Source: Acidobacteriota bacterium (GTDB taxonomy: Bacteria > Acidobacteriota > Vicinamibacteria > Vicinamibacterales > UBA2999). From it: a DNA stretch of 64,000 nt. Location: assembly GCA_016871195.1 (NCBI GenBank), contig VFZN01000006.1:145489-209488 (forward strand), written 5' to 3'. Positions 46,542 through 54,667 of the stretch are shown piece after piece. Position 1 is the stretch's first letter. Each line of letters opens with the position of its first letter. Both the position numbers and the translations under genes were made by a program. The notes below the pieces were generated by a model that saw nothing but the letters and a program-made list of their open reading frames with translations, had not been told where the DNA came from and searched no databases.

Positions 46542-47111
46542 TCAGGGGCGTGAAAAGTCGACCTTGGGTGCCACCTTGGCCGATTCCGGCGCCTGGAACA
46601 GCGTCGCTTCCTTGAAGCCAAAGATGCCGGCCGCGATGTTCGACGGGAACAACCGCCGCTGTGTGTTGTAGGCCTGCACGGCCTCGTTGTAGCGCATGCG
46701 CTCGACGGCGATGCGGTTTTCCGTGCCCGCCAGTTCGTCCATCAGCCGGCCGAAGGTCGCATCCGACTTGAGCGTCGGATAGTTTTCGACCACGACCAGC
46801 AGGCGTGCGAGGGCGGATGACTGTTCGTTGGCCGCCGCCATCTTCTGCTCGGGCGTGGTGGCCCCGGCCAGCTTGGCGCGCGAGTCGGCGATGGCCCCGA
46901 ACACGTCGCGTTCCTGCTGAGCGAAGCCCTTCGTCGATTCCACGAGATTGGGAATGAGGTCGTTGCGGCGCTGCAGCTGGTTTTCCACCTGGGCCCACTG
47001 CGCCTTGATGGCCTCATCCTGACTGACAAATGTGTTGTACGAGCAGCCCGACGACACCACGGCCATCATCGCCACTGCACTCAGTGCTACCCACCGCATC
47101 AGCTTCTGCAT
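46542..47111 (-). CDS. lemA: LemA family lipoprotein
   Basis: 189 residues. A lipoprotein signal (lipobox VSSGC, cysteine near residue 22) precedes the LemA helical bundle: QLQRRNDLIPNLVESTKGFA (about 46-65), RAKLAGATTPEQKMAAANE and ENRIAVERMRYNEAVQAYN. LemA proteins are exported, membrane-attached helical proteins of unknown role, often with a TPM-domain protein as here. The ATG at 47111 has GAGGAG close upstream. It is the last gene of the three-gene leftward operon. Confidence 0.93.
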   Translation of the reverse strand: MQKLMRWVALSAVAMMAVVSSGCSYNTFVSQDEAIKAQWAQVENQLQRRNDLIPNLVESTKGFAQQERDVFGAIADSRAKLAGATTPEQKMAAANEQSSALARLLVVVENYPTLKSDATFGRLMDELAGTENRIAVERMRYNEAVQAYNTQRRLFPSNIAAGIFGFKEATLFQAPESAKVAPKVDFSRP

Positions 47112-47172
47112 ACGCTCCTCATTGAACTGAAATTCATCTGACCTGCTGCGCGTGCCACCGGGCACGACGCGG

Positions 47173-47982
47173 TTACCATCCGGCTCCGCCGCCGCCGCCC
47201 CCTGAGCGGCCACCGCCGAAGCCTCCGAATCCGCCCCCACCACCGCCACCGAACCCACCACCACCGCCCCAGCCGCCGCCTCCCCAGGGCCCTGCACCCC
47301 AGGTGGCGCCGCCAATGAACGGTCCGACCCCACTCGACCAGCGGCGCCGGTGCCCGCGTCCGCCGCCGCCGAACATCTGCGACAACAGGAACAGCGCCAG
47401 CAGCACCAGCAGGCTGCGCAGCGGACTGCCGCGCCGCGCCGGACGCTCGGGCGCCACGGGTGCGCCGAAGTCGACCTGCACGCCCCGGCCTTCGGCAATG
47501 CGCTCGGCCAGACGCCGCGCGCCGGCCGCCAGCCCCCCGCCATAGTCGCCCCGACGGAAGAAGGGCACCATCGTGTCGCGGCTCACCTCACCGGCAAACC
47601 CGTCGGTGATAAAGCCCTCGAGGCCGTAACCGACCTCGACCCGCACCTGGCGATCGTTGACCGCCAGCACCAGCAGAATGCCGCCGTCTTCCTTCCGCGT
47701 GCCGATGCCGCGCCCACCGTTCTCGAACATCTTCACGGCGTAACTCGGCAGGTCGGCATACGGCTGATACGTATCGACCGTCGCCACGACGAGCACATCA
47801 CCCGTCGCGGCTTTCAGCGCCCGGATCAGCGTATCGAGCGTCTGCGCATCGTCAGCACCAATGACGCCCGCGAAGTCATTGACGGGACGGGTGAGTTCGG
47901 GCGGTGCCGGCTGCGCCAGCCCCGGCAGCGGTGCCAGCAGCAGGGCCAGCAGCGCCAGCAGCGCTAATGGGCGGGTGACCAT
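47173..47982 (-). CDS. TPM-domain (YgcG) membrane protein with glycine-rich tail
   Basis: 269 residues: signal peptide (1-23), TPM domain (about 30-150) with VNDFAGVIGADDAQTLD, DVLVVATVD and GLEGFITDGFAGE, then a transmembrane helix (about 189-205) and a Gly/Trp/Phe-rich tail ending GGGGGGAGW. TPM domains bind divalent metal and are implicated in photosystem II repair in plants and in membrane-protein quality in bacteria. Its start lies inside the end of the nucleotidyltransferase-like gene; lemA follows 61 bases later. Confidence 0.9.
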   Translation of the reverse strand: MVTRPLALLALLALLLAPLPGLAQPAPPELTRPVNDFAGVIGADDAQTLDTLIRALKAATGDVLVVATVDTYQPYADLPSYAVKMFENGGRGIGTRKEDGGILLVLAVNDRQVRVEVGYGLEGFITDGFAGEVSRDTMVPFFRRGDYGGGLAAGARRLAERIAEGRGVQVDFGAPVAPERPARRGSPLRSLLVLLALFLLSQMFGGGGRGHRRRWSSGVGPFIGGATWGAGPWGGGGWGGGGGFGGGGGGGFGGFGGGRSGGGGGGAGW

Positions 47983-48662
47983 TGATCGATCAGTTCCCTG
48001 AGTCGCGTGGCCACGGCGAGATAGTCGGGATAGAGCCTCACGCCCTCTACCGGCGCGGCATCGTCACTGGCCAGGGCGAGGATGTCGCCGACGGTGCGCA
48101 CGTCGAGGCCGAGCTGGGTGTGTGCCCAGGAGGCCAGCGCACGATCGTCTGCGGGAGCCTGGTCGTGGAGCCGGGCCACACGCCGCAACAGCGCGGCAAA
48201 TTCGGGAGCGGCGGCGCGCACGACGGCGTCGACCGCCTTGAGGCGGCCACCACCCTCGATAAAGTTTTCGCGCAGGTGCACGAGGTGGCTGGTGAGCCGC
48301 ACCTCGACGGCGCGTCGCACGTCTTCGCGCGCCACCTGCATGCCCTCGAACGGGTCGGCCCCGGCCAGCACCGTGTGCGTGTCGATGATTTCGCCGTATT
48401 CGAGGGGGAAGGCGTCGAGTGACCGGGCAAACTCGTCGCGCGGCATCACGAGCGGTGTGGCGATGCCGGCATCGCGCCAGCGTGGTGACGCGAGGGCCAG
48501 CGCGTTGAGGTCATCGACGGTGAGAGACGACACCAGCACGAGGCTGTGCTGGCCGCCGCGCCGGTCGCGGCCGTAGGCCACGACGGCCTCGAGGCGTGTG
48601 CCGAACAGGCGGGTCACGTCGGCCACGAGGGCCGAAAGGGGGCCGTGTGCGATGGGCTGCAT
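47964..48662 (-). CDS. Nucleotidyltransferase-like hypothetical protein
   Basis: 232 residues, soluble. The opening (LFGTRLEAVVAYGRDRRGGQHSLVLVSS, split) resembles the beta strand and turn of minimal nucleotidyltransferases where GS..R.. and D-x-D are expected, but no clear metal-binding Asp pair is visible, so activity is doubtful. The rest is helical (HEPN-like possibility for 120-230). The ATG at 48662 lies seven bases from a minus-strand TACACT -10 with no ribosome site, so the mRNA starts at or near the start codon. It overlaps the TPM gene by 19 bases. Confidence 0.7.
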   Translation of the reverse strand: MQPIAHGPLSALVADVTRLFGTRLEAVVAYGRDRRGGQHSLVLVSSLTVDDLNALALASPRWRDAGIATPLVMPRDEFARSLDAFPLEYGEIIDTHTVLAGADPFEGMQVAREDVRRAVEVRLTSHLVHLRENFIEGGGRLKAVDAVVRAAAPEFAALLRRVARLHDQAPADDRALASWAHTQLGLDVRTVGDILALASDDAAPVEGVRLYPDYLAVATRLRELIDQWSPAH

Positions 48663-48669
48663 GGTCTCT

Positions 48670-48675
48670 AGTGTA
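48670..48675 (-). promoter_or_regulatory. -10 element of the nucleotidyltransferase-TPM-lemA operon
   Basis: TACACT on the minus strand (48675-48670), seven bases before the ATG at 48662; predicts a leaderless mRNA. Confidence 0.55.
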
Positions 48676-48721
48676 GGACGAACGGCGCGCGTGCAGGTTC
48701 CACACCCGGGCATGCCTGCGC

Positions 48722-48727
48722 TATTGT
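48722..48727 (+). promoter_or_regulatory. -10-like element of the sterol desaturase-family gene
   Basis: TATTGT, ten bases before the ATG at 48738. Used to prefer this start over the ATG at 48726. Confidence 0.35.
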
Positions 48728-48737
48728 GGCCGGTGTC

Positions 48738-49976
48738 ATGGAAGCGCTGGTTATTGTCCTGGCCATTCCGGTGTTCTTCGCGATGTTCGCCGTCGAAGCG
48801 GTAGTGGCCCAGTGGCAGCGCCGGTCGGTCTATCGCCTCGACGACACCCTCAGCAACCTGAGCCTAGGGCTGCTGTCGCAGGTGGCCGGGGTGTTCACGC
48901 GGGTGCTGACGGTGGGGGTGTACGCCGTCCTCTTTGAACACGCACGGGTGGCGACGCTGCCGGCCTCGCATCCGCTCGTGTGGGTGGGGGCGCTTGTCGC
49001 CTACGACTTCTGTTACTACTGGCAGCATCGCCTCGGTCACGAACGCACGCTGCTGTGGGCGGCGCACGTCGTGCACCACCAGAGCGAGCATTACAACCTG
49101 AGCACGGCGCTGCGGCAGACGAGCAGCGGTTGGCTGCTGGGGTGGATGTTTTACATGCCGCTGGCGGTGGCCGGTGTGCCGCCGTCGGTCTTTGCCGTGG
49201 TGGCGCTCATCGACCTGCTGTATCAGTTCTGGGTCCACACCGAACTGGTGGGGTCGCTCGGCTGGTTTGACCGCTGGTTTGCCAGTCCGTCCAATCACCG
49301 CGTGCATCACGCGGTGAACGACCGCTATCTCGACCGCAACTATGGCGGCATCTTCATGGTGTGGGATCACCTCTTCGGCACGTTTGTCGACGAAGATGCG
49401 GCGCACCCGCCGGTCTATGGCACCCGCGCCCCGCTGCGGTCGTGGAACCCGGCGTGGGCCAACGCCGAGGTCTATGCCGGCCTTGTGCGGGAGCTGCGCG
49501 CGGCACCGGGCCCGGGCGCGTGGTGGCAGGTGCTCACAGGTCGCACGGGCTGGCACCTGTCGGGTGCGGGCATGGCACCGGCAGCCACCGCGTTTTCCCT
49601 CGACCGTGCGGCATACGACCCGCGACCGTCACGCAGCCTGCTGGCATACGGCGTGGTGCAGTACGCGGTGCTGGCTGCGGGTGGCGTGCAGTTTCTGGTG
49701 ATGCAGCCGGGGCAGTCTCTGCTGAACCTGGCCCCGATGGCGATGTGGATCGCGGTGTCGCTCAGCACGCTGGGCATGGCGCTCGACAACCGCCCTTCGG
49801 GGATGCGCGCCGAGCGGGCCCGGCTGATGGTGACGGCCCTCGGCGTGGCTGTGAAGCAGTCGTGGTTCCTCGTCGGCCCGATACCGGCGTGGGCCGTGGT
49901 CGGTGTGGTCGTCGCCGCGCTGCTGTCGGCGGTGTGGGTGGGAAAGAGCCATGGGGCGGAATCAGGGCACGGCTGA
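48738..49976 (+). CDS. Fatty acid hydroxylase / alkylglycerol monooxygenase-like protein
   Basis: 412 residues, polytopic. The di-iron histidine boxes of the sterol desaturase/fatty acid hydroxylase superfamily are intact: HRLGHE (about 100-105), HVVHHQSEHYN (about 114-124) and HRVHHAVNDRYLDRNYGG (about 192-209). The extra C-terminal half with three or four helices is the layout of alkylglycerol monooxygenase (TMEM195), which cleaves ether lipids by hydroxylation. Members in bacteria without tetrahydrobiopterin may do other C-H hydroxylations. The ATG at 48738 is chosen since a TATTGT lies ten bases before it. Confidence 0.88.
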   Translation: MEALVIVLAIPVFFAMFAVEAVVAQWQRRSVYRLDDTLSNLSLGLLSQVAGVFTRVLTVGVYAVLFEHARVATLPASHPLVWVGALVAYDFCYYWQHRLGHERTLLWAAHVVHHQSEHYNLSTALRQTSSGWLLGWMFYMPLAVAGVPPSVFAVVALIDLLYQFWVHTELVGSLGWFDRWFASPSNHRVHHAVNDRYLDRNYGGIFMVWDHLFGTFVDEDAAHPPVYGTRAPLRSWNPAWANAEVYAGLVRELRAAPGPGAWWQVLTGRTGWHLSGAGMAPAATAFSLDRAAYDPRPSRSLLAYGVVQYAVLAAGGVQFLVMQPGQSLLNLAPMAMWIAVSLSTLGMALDNRPSGMRAERARLMVTALGVAVKQSWFLVGPIPAWAVVGVVVAALLSAVWVGKSHGAESGHG

Positions 49977-50285
49977 GAGGCGTCGCCGCGAGGCCGACGT
50001 GCGGACGGCACAACGCGGCATGCCGCAGACAGCGGTGGGACCTTCGCGGCCGCCCGATCGCATCCAGCCTGACGGACATGTGCGGCGACAGCGATGTCAG
50101 GTGCCACGCGTGCGGTGTCGGCACTTGGTGGCGACGGAGGCGACGTGCGGTGTCGCGGGCTTGCGCGTGGTCTGACTGGGATACACTGCGCTGCGGGACT
50201 GGAGCCTCGACCGGGTATGCCTGCGGCAGGCGCCGCTCGTCGCCGAGAGATGGTGCGGCTGAGACGCCGGTGCCTGGGAGACCTG
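49977..50285. other. Gene-free stretch with one promoter
   Basis: 309 bases. The only feature I can support is the promoter at 50161-50187; the rest shows no reading frame with typical codon use, repeat or RNA gene. Confidence 0.5.
50161..50187 (+). promoter_or_regulatory. Promoter of the membrane protein gene at 50286
   Basis: TTGCGC (50161-50166), 15-base spacer, TACACT (50182-50187). The predicted start is near 50194, giving a leader of about 90 bases. Confidence 0.45.
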
Positions 50286-52007
50286 ATGACGCTCATGACG
50301 CCGGGCCGCTGGACCGGGTGGCAGGGCCTGTCCGTGGGGCGCGCCGTTATCGTCGGTGGCTTGTCACTGCTGGGCGCGCTCTTTCTGATCGATGCGGGGC
50401 GCGGCACCGAGCCCCTGCGGCTCTTGTCCTTCTTTCCGGGCAATGAGATCGACGCGGCGATGAATCTCTGGTTGCTCGAGCGTAACCTGACCGTGCTGCG
50501 GGACGGTCAGGCGTTGGGGCGCCTCGATGTGGTCTTCACGACCGGGGCCTTCTGGCCTGACACCAACACGCTGGCCTGGTCGGACAACTGGCTGGTGGCA
50601 ACGCCCATCTATGGCCTGCTGCGCCTCGCGCTGCCTGTATCTCAGGCGTTTGCGGCACTGATCGTGGCCAGTCTGGTGGGCAACACCCTGGCCTGTTATC
50701 GACTCACCCGGCACGGAGCCACGCATCCGCTGGCGCGGCTGGCTGGCGCCGGGCTGGCCACATTTTCACTGGTGATCGTGGCGCGCCTCGGGCATGCGCA
50801 GCTGCTGCCGGCCTTTGCCGGCATTCTGGCCGTCGATGCCCTCCTGAGCGCCACAGGGACGGCCCGTGACAGCGACCGCTGGCCCGACTGGCGCGCGCTG
50901 CTGGCCGTCGCGGCCTGGCTCCAGTTGCAGCTGGCCCTGGGTTTTTATCTCGGTGCGTTCTTTGCCCTGGCGTGTGCATGCACGGCTGCAGTGCTGCTGC
51001 TGCGGCGATGGTACAGGCCGGCCGGGGCCTCCTGGGGGTCGGCGTGGCTCCCGATGTCGCTGAACAGGCTATGGCCGGGGCTCGCCGCGAATGGCGCCCT
51101 GCTGACGGTTAACGGTTTGATTTACCGACAGTATGCGATGTATGCGGCAGAGGCGGGCGCTCGCGACTGGGGCGAGGTGTCGACCATGGTGCCGCGTGCG
51201 TGGTCATACGGCTACAACGCATTCGCGACGATCGACAGGGTGTCCTTTCCGGCGCCGGTGCAGTACGCCAGCGGCCTGCCCGGGCCCGTGTGGGAGCACT
51301 CGATGTTCCCAGGCTGGGCGTTTGCGGCGGCGTTGCTGATGGCGGCCCGATACTGGCGGCGGCTGCGCGGACGCGAGGCGCTGGTGGGCGTGACGTTCGG
51401 CTGCGGATGCCTGATGCTGCTGACCATCGGCGTCGGTCCGCTGCCTGACGTCTGGTCGCTGTGGCGGGTGCTCTACGAGGTGGTTCCGGGACTGTCTGCG
51501 ATCCGGTCAGTGGCACGGGTGGGTCTGGTGCTGTCGCTGCTGGCGGCCCCGGTCCTGGCGGCGGGCCTCGAGCAGTGGACACTCGACCGGCGGGGACGTA
51601 TGTCGGTCGCGCGCTGGGTGGCGTTCGGTGCCCTCTGGCTGGTGAGCGGCCTCTCGGTGCCTGACGAGCACCGCGTGAGCACGCTCGACTACGACCGGCG
51701 TCGGACGGACGTGGCCGGACGGCTTGCCGACGCCGTGCGCGGTCGCGGCTGTGTGGCGTTCTATGTGCCCACGTATCCAGAGACGCCGGTGGTTGAGTCG
51801 TGGCGGTGGCAGGTGCTGGCCATGTGGGGGAGCCTTGCGGCGCACGTCCCCACGGTGAACGGCTACAGCGGCCACGGACCCCAGGGGGGCTGGTCAGACT
51901 CGATGAACGCCCCGGCGCTCGATCGCTATCTGGAAGCTCGGGGCGTGTTACCGGATCAACGCACGCGCGTGTGCCACATTCCGCCCTCAGAGATGATGCC
52001 CCGGTAG
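50286..52007 (+). CDS. Large polytopic membrane protein, glycosyltransferase-like
   Basis: 573 residues with about eleven hydrophobic segments, the first at about 16-32, and a soluble C-terminal part of about 120 residues containing PTYPETPVVESW and VPTVNGYSGHGPQGGW. The extracytoplasmic loop after the first helix carries acidic residues (FFPGNEIDAAMNLW), as in GT-C sugar transferases, but the family was not identified with certainty. The ATG at 50286 has GGGAG five bases upstream; ATG 50217 and ATG 50250 are alternatives downstream of the same promoter. Confidence 0.7.
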   Translation: MTLMTPGRWTGWQGLSVGRAVIVGGLSLLGALFLIDAGRGTEPLRLLSFFPGNEIDAAMNLWLLERNLTVLRDGQALGRLDVVFTTGAFWPDTNTLAWSDNWLVATPIYGLLRLALPVSQAFAALIVASLVGNTLACYRLTRHGATHPLARLAGAGLATFSLVIVARLGHAQLLPAFAGILAVDALLSATGTARDSDRWPDWRALLAVAAWLQLQLALGFYLGAFFALACACTAAVLLLRRWYRPAGASWGSAWLPMSLNRLWPGLAANGALLTVNGLIYRQYAMYAAEAGARDWGEVSTMVPRAWSYGYNAFATIDRVSFPAPVQYASGLPGPVWEHSMFPGWAFAAALLMAARYWRRLRGREALVGVTFGCGCLMLLTIGVGPLPDVWSLWRVLYEVVPGLSAIRSVARVGLVLSLLAAPVLAAGLEQWTLDRRGRMSVARWVAFGALWLVSGLSVPDEHRVSTLDYDRRRTDVAGRLADAVRGRGCVAFYVPTYPETPVVESWRWQVLAMWGSLAAHVPTVNGYSGHGPQGGWSDSMNAPALDRYLEARGVLPDQRTRVCHIPPSEMMPR

Positions 52008-52188
52008 GCGGCGGCCCCGATTGACTGCGCGGATGATGGTCTCTGGTCCAGGCTGGATCGGCACGAGGGGGACGGTCATGGCGGACTCGGCGACCTGGGC
52101 CGGACGGTGCCGGCAGACGGTGGGCAGGGGGCTGGAGTGCGGCATCCTCCCTTCGCCGACCGGGGGGACGCGAGCCGAGCACTCGGAC

Positions 52189-52194
52189 TAGACT
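52189..52194 (+). promoter_or_regulatory. -10-like element before the Na/Pi transporter gene
   Basis: TAGACT, 27 bases before the ATG at 52222. A short out-of-frame ATG at 52203 lies between. Confidence 0.3.
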
Positions 52195-52221
52195 GAATCT
52201 CCATGCCTACTGTAGACCCTG

Positions 52222-53159
52222 ATGCTGGTCAGGAGCCGTCGGGCTCTCGCGGGGCTGATCCTGTTCCTGTATGCGGTCAGTAGCCTGTCGACCCACCTCA
52301 ATGAGGCCCTTGGTGATCGCGCCCGGGCCATCATCGCCCGCTACACCAGCCACACCCTCGGCAGCATTCTCGTCGGCATCATCACGACGGCCATTCTCGA
52401 CTCGTCGTCGGCGGTCATCATCATGGCGATCGTCATGGTGAATGCCCAGGTGATGACCTTCCGTCAGGCGATGGGCATCGTACTGGGCGCCAACATCGGC
52501 ACGACGGTCAGCAGCCAGATCATCGCGCTGGATGTGGCGCGCTATTCGCCCCTGTTCCTGGCGGCAGGGTTTGTGCTGATGGTGGCCTCGCGCAGCGACC
52601 ATGTCAGCCGCGCGGGTCGCGTGCTGCTGTACTTCGGGGACTGTTCTTCGGTCTGTTCACCATGGAGCATGCCGTCGAACCGCTGCGCGACGAGCCGTTC
52701 TTCACCGAGTGGATGCAGACGACCGAACATCCGCTGCGCGGGGCCCTGATCGGTGCGCTGGTCACCCTGGTGATTCAGTCATCGTCCGCCACGGTGGGCA
52801 TGGCCATCGTGCTCGCGAAGAAGGGTCTGCTGAGCCTGTCGGGCGGCATCGCCGTGATGCTCGGGGCCGAACTCGGCACGGTCAGCGACACGCTGGTCGC
52901 CACCATCCGGGGCAGCCGTGATGCGGTGAAGACCGGACTGTTCCACCTGACATTCAACCTCATCAGCATTGTGCTCGGCCTGGTGCTGTTCGGGGCCTTC
53001 CAGGGGCTGGTGCAGCAGGTGAGTGGCGATGTGCCAATTGAGCGTGCCATTGCCAATGCCCACATGATGTTCAACGGCCTCGGGGTCGCGCTGTTCGCGT
53101 GGACGCTGCCCTGGTTCGAACGCACGCTCAACCGCCTGCTGCCGAACCAGTCGGCGTGA
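52222..53159 (+). pseudogene. Na+/phosphate cotransporter family gene with a one-base deletion
   Basis: Two halves of one gene in different frames. The first (to about 52638) has LAGLILFLYAVSSLS, ITTAILDSSSAVIIM and GIVLGANIGTTVS; the second has VTLVIQSSSATVGMAIV and AVMLGAELGTVSD, the two inverted repeats of the Na_Pi_cotrans family (each with an (Q/D)SSSA motif). The frames join at a run of four G's, 52636-52639: with one more base the protein reads on as FGGLFFGLFTMEHAVE. As given, the first frame ends after frameshifted residues at 52749. Genuine loss or an assembly error in a homopolymer cannot be told apart here. Confidence 0.8.
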
Positions 53160-53203
53160 TCGGCGATGCGCGCCCGCGCTACCATGCAGCCTGGGAGGCG
53201 GCC

Positions 53204-53524
53204 ATGAAGCAGGCGGCTACGGTCATCGTCGAAAACGTGAATGTGCCGGGTTACACGGCCAGAGTCGATGCAGCGAAGTATCACGCCATGCGCGAGGCCA
53301 TCCTGCAGGTGACACCCGCCACGCCTCCCGGCATGACGGCGAAGGAGATGCTCGCCTGTCTGGCGCCGGTGCTGCCGCCGCACATGTAGCCGGGGGGCGA
53401 GAAGGCCGGGTGGTGGCAGAAGACCGTGCAGCTCGACCTCGAGGCGAAAGGACTGCTGACGCGCGTGAGCGCGCCCGCTCCGCTGCGGTGGTACCGGACG
53501 TCACCGATGGGCAAGTCGGCCTGA
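53204..53524 (+). pseudogene. Small conserved (DUF6958-like) gene interrupted by an in-frame TAG
   Basis: A GGGAGG site at 53193-53198 precedes the ATG at 53204. The frame codes 61 residues (IVENVNVPGYTARVDAAKYHAMREAI, split at VPGY) and then meets a TAG at 53387-53389. The same frame continues without another stop to 53524 with GEKAGWWQKTVQLDLEAKG and PLRWYRT, which reads as the natural C-terminal half of such small proteins (substrate/DNA-binding-like conserved WW and VQLDLEAKG). The joined length of about 105 residues fits the family as I remember it. The family assignment is tentative; the broken frame is plain. Confidence 0.62.
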
Positions 53525-53658
53525 GGGCTGGGGGGCCCTGGCGGGGCAGGCCGCCCTTCCATATTCTCGAAACGCGAACCAACGACGGCGTGCCATCGTG
53601 CGGCGACCTGTCCCTCGCAGCCCTGCTGAGTCATCCCCCGGTGGCCCACCCCCGCCGC

Positions 53659-53664
53659 TACAAT
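53659..53664 (+). promoter_or_regulatory. -10 element of the cofD/yvcK-like gene
   Basis: TACAAT, 11 bases before the ATG at 53676; no ribosome site between. Confidence 0.5.
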
Positions 53665-53675
53665 GAACCGTTCCC

Positions 53676-54559
53676 ATGCGCCTACGGACCCTCAACGTCG
53701 GATGCTTTGGCGGCGGCACCGGACTGCCCGCCCTGCTCGGGGCGCTCAAGCGCAATCCCTGGGTGCGCCCCCACGCCGTCGTCACCACGTTCGATTCGGG
53801 CGGCAGCTCGGGCAAGCTCCGTGACGAATGGGCGTGCTGCCCCCGGGCGATGTCCTGCGCTGCGCCCTGGCCCTGGCCCGCAACGAAGGCGAGGCCCGGC
53901 GTGTCCTGCTCGGACGCCTGCCCGGCCTCGACAATCACCGCCTCGGCGGGCACACCGGCGGCAATCTGCTGCTCTCGATGATGGAGCAGTACAGCGGCGA
54001 CTTCCTCGCCGCCGTCAACGGCCTGCGCGCCCTACTCGGCTGCCGCGGCCACGTCTGGCCCATCAGCGTCGAACGCTCGACCCTCTGCGCCCGCTACGAC
54101 GATGGGTCGGTGCGCAGGGGCGAGGTGGAAGTCGATGATGGGCACGCGCGAGGGCTGCGCATCGAGCAGCTCAGGCGCGAGCCTCCCGCCCCGATCCATC
54201 CCGCCGTGGCCACTGCCATCGAGGGATTCGATGCCGCCGTCATCGGCCCCGGCAGCTTCTTCACCAGCCTGATGCCTACCCTGCTCGTCGAGGGTGTGGC
54301 CGAGCGGCTGCGCGCCGTGCCGGGTCCCATCATTCTCGTCGCCAACCTCCTCACCGAAGGCGAGGGGATGCGTGATTTCACCGCCGCCGATGCCGTGCGC
54401 TGGGTCACCACCACCATCGGCCGCCCCGTCGATGTCGTCATCGTCAATGAGGGGCACCCGCGGCACGAGGTGCTGGCGCGCTACCGTGACGAGCAGAAGG
54501 TGCCGCTGCCCGTCGGCGAGATGCCCGATGGCTGCCTGGTCGTGAGCGGCGCCTTCTGA
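53676..54559 (+). pseudogene. CofD/YvcK-family gene with a one-base deletion
   Basis: The first 51 residues carry the nucleotide-sugar binding start of the YvcK/CofD family (VGCFGGGTGLPALLGALK, FDSGGSSGKLRDE). At about 53829 one base is missing: the frame runs on as WACCPRAM, while the next frame resumes exactly with GVLPPGDVLRCALALARNE and continues as a normal CofD-like protein (GGHTGGNLLLSMMEQYSGD, GPGSFFTSLMPTLL, VNEGHPRHE) to 54559. YvcK binds UDP-sugars and is needed for growth on gluconeogenic carbon and for cell-wall control; loss would be notable. Sequencing error is a fair alternative. Confidence 0.82.
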
Positions 54560-54652
54560 CAGTCGGACATCGCCCGTCACCACCGCCGACGGCTGTCGTA
54601 TGCCGTGTGGGCCGTGCTGAGCCGCGCACTGCTCGCCTGACGCCGGCGCGCA

Positions 54653-54658
54653 TACAAT
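54653..54658 (+). promoter_or_regulatory. -10 element of the POT transporter gene
   Basis: TACAAT, nine bases before the ATG at 54668, with no ribosome site. Confidence 0.5.
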
Positions 54659-54667
54659 ACGGCCTCT

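Noticed and set aside
52203-52283. A short ATG-started frame of 26 codons immediately upstream of the Na/Pi gene.
   Set aside because: Different frame from the transporter, ends at a TAG with no family resemblance; at most a leader peptide, with no supporting feature.
45593-53524. TAG recoded as an amino acid to explain the two interrupted genes.
   Set aside because: TAG ends many normal genes in the window (for example the YpdA gene, DUF4159 and the second permease), and two other genes are broken by deletions rather than TAG.
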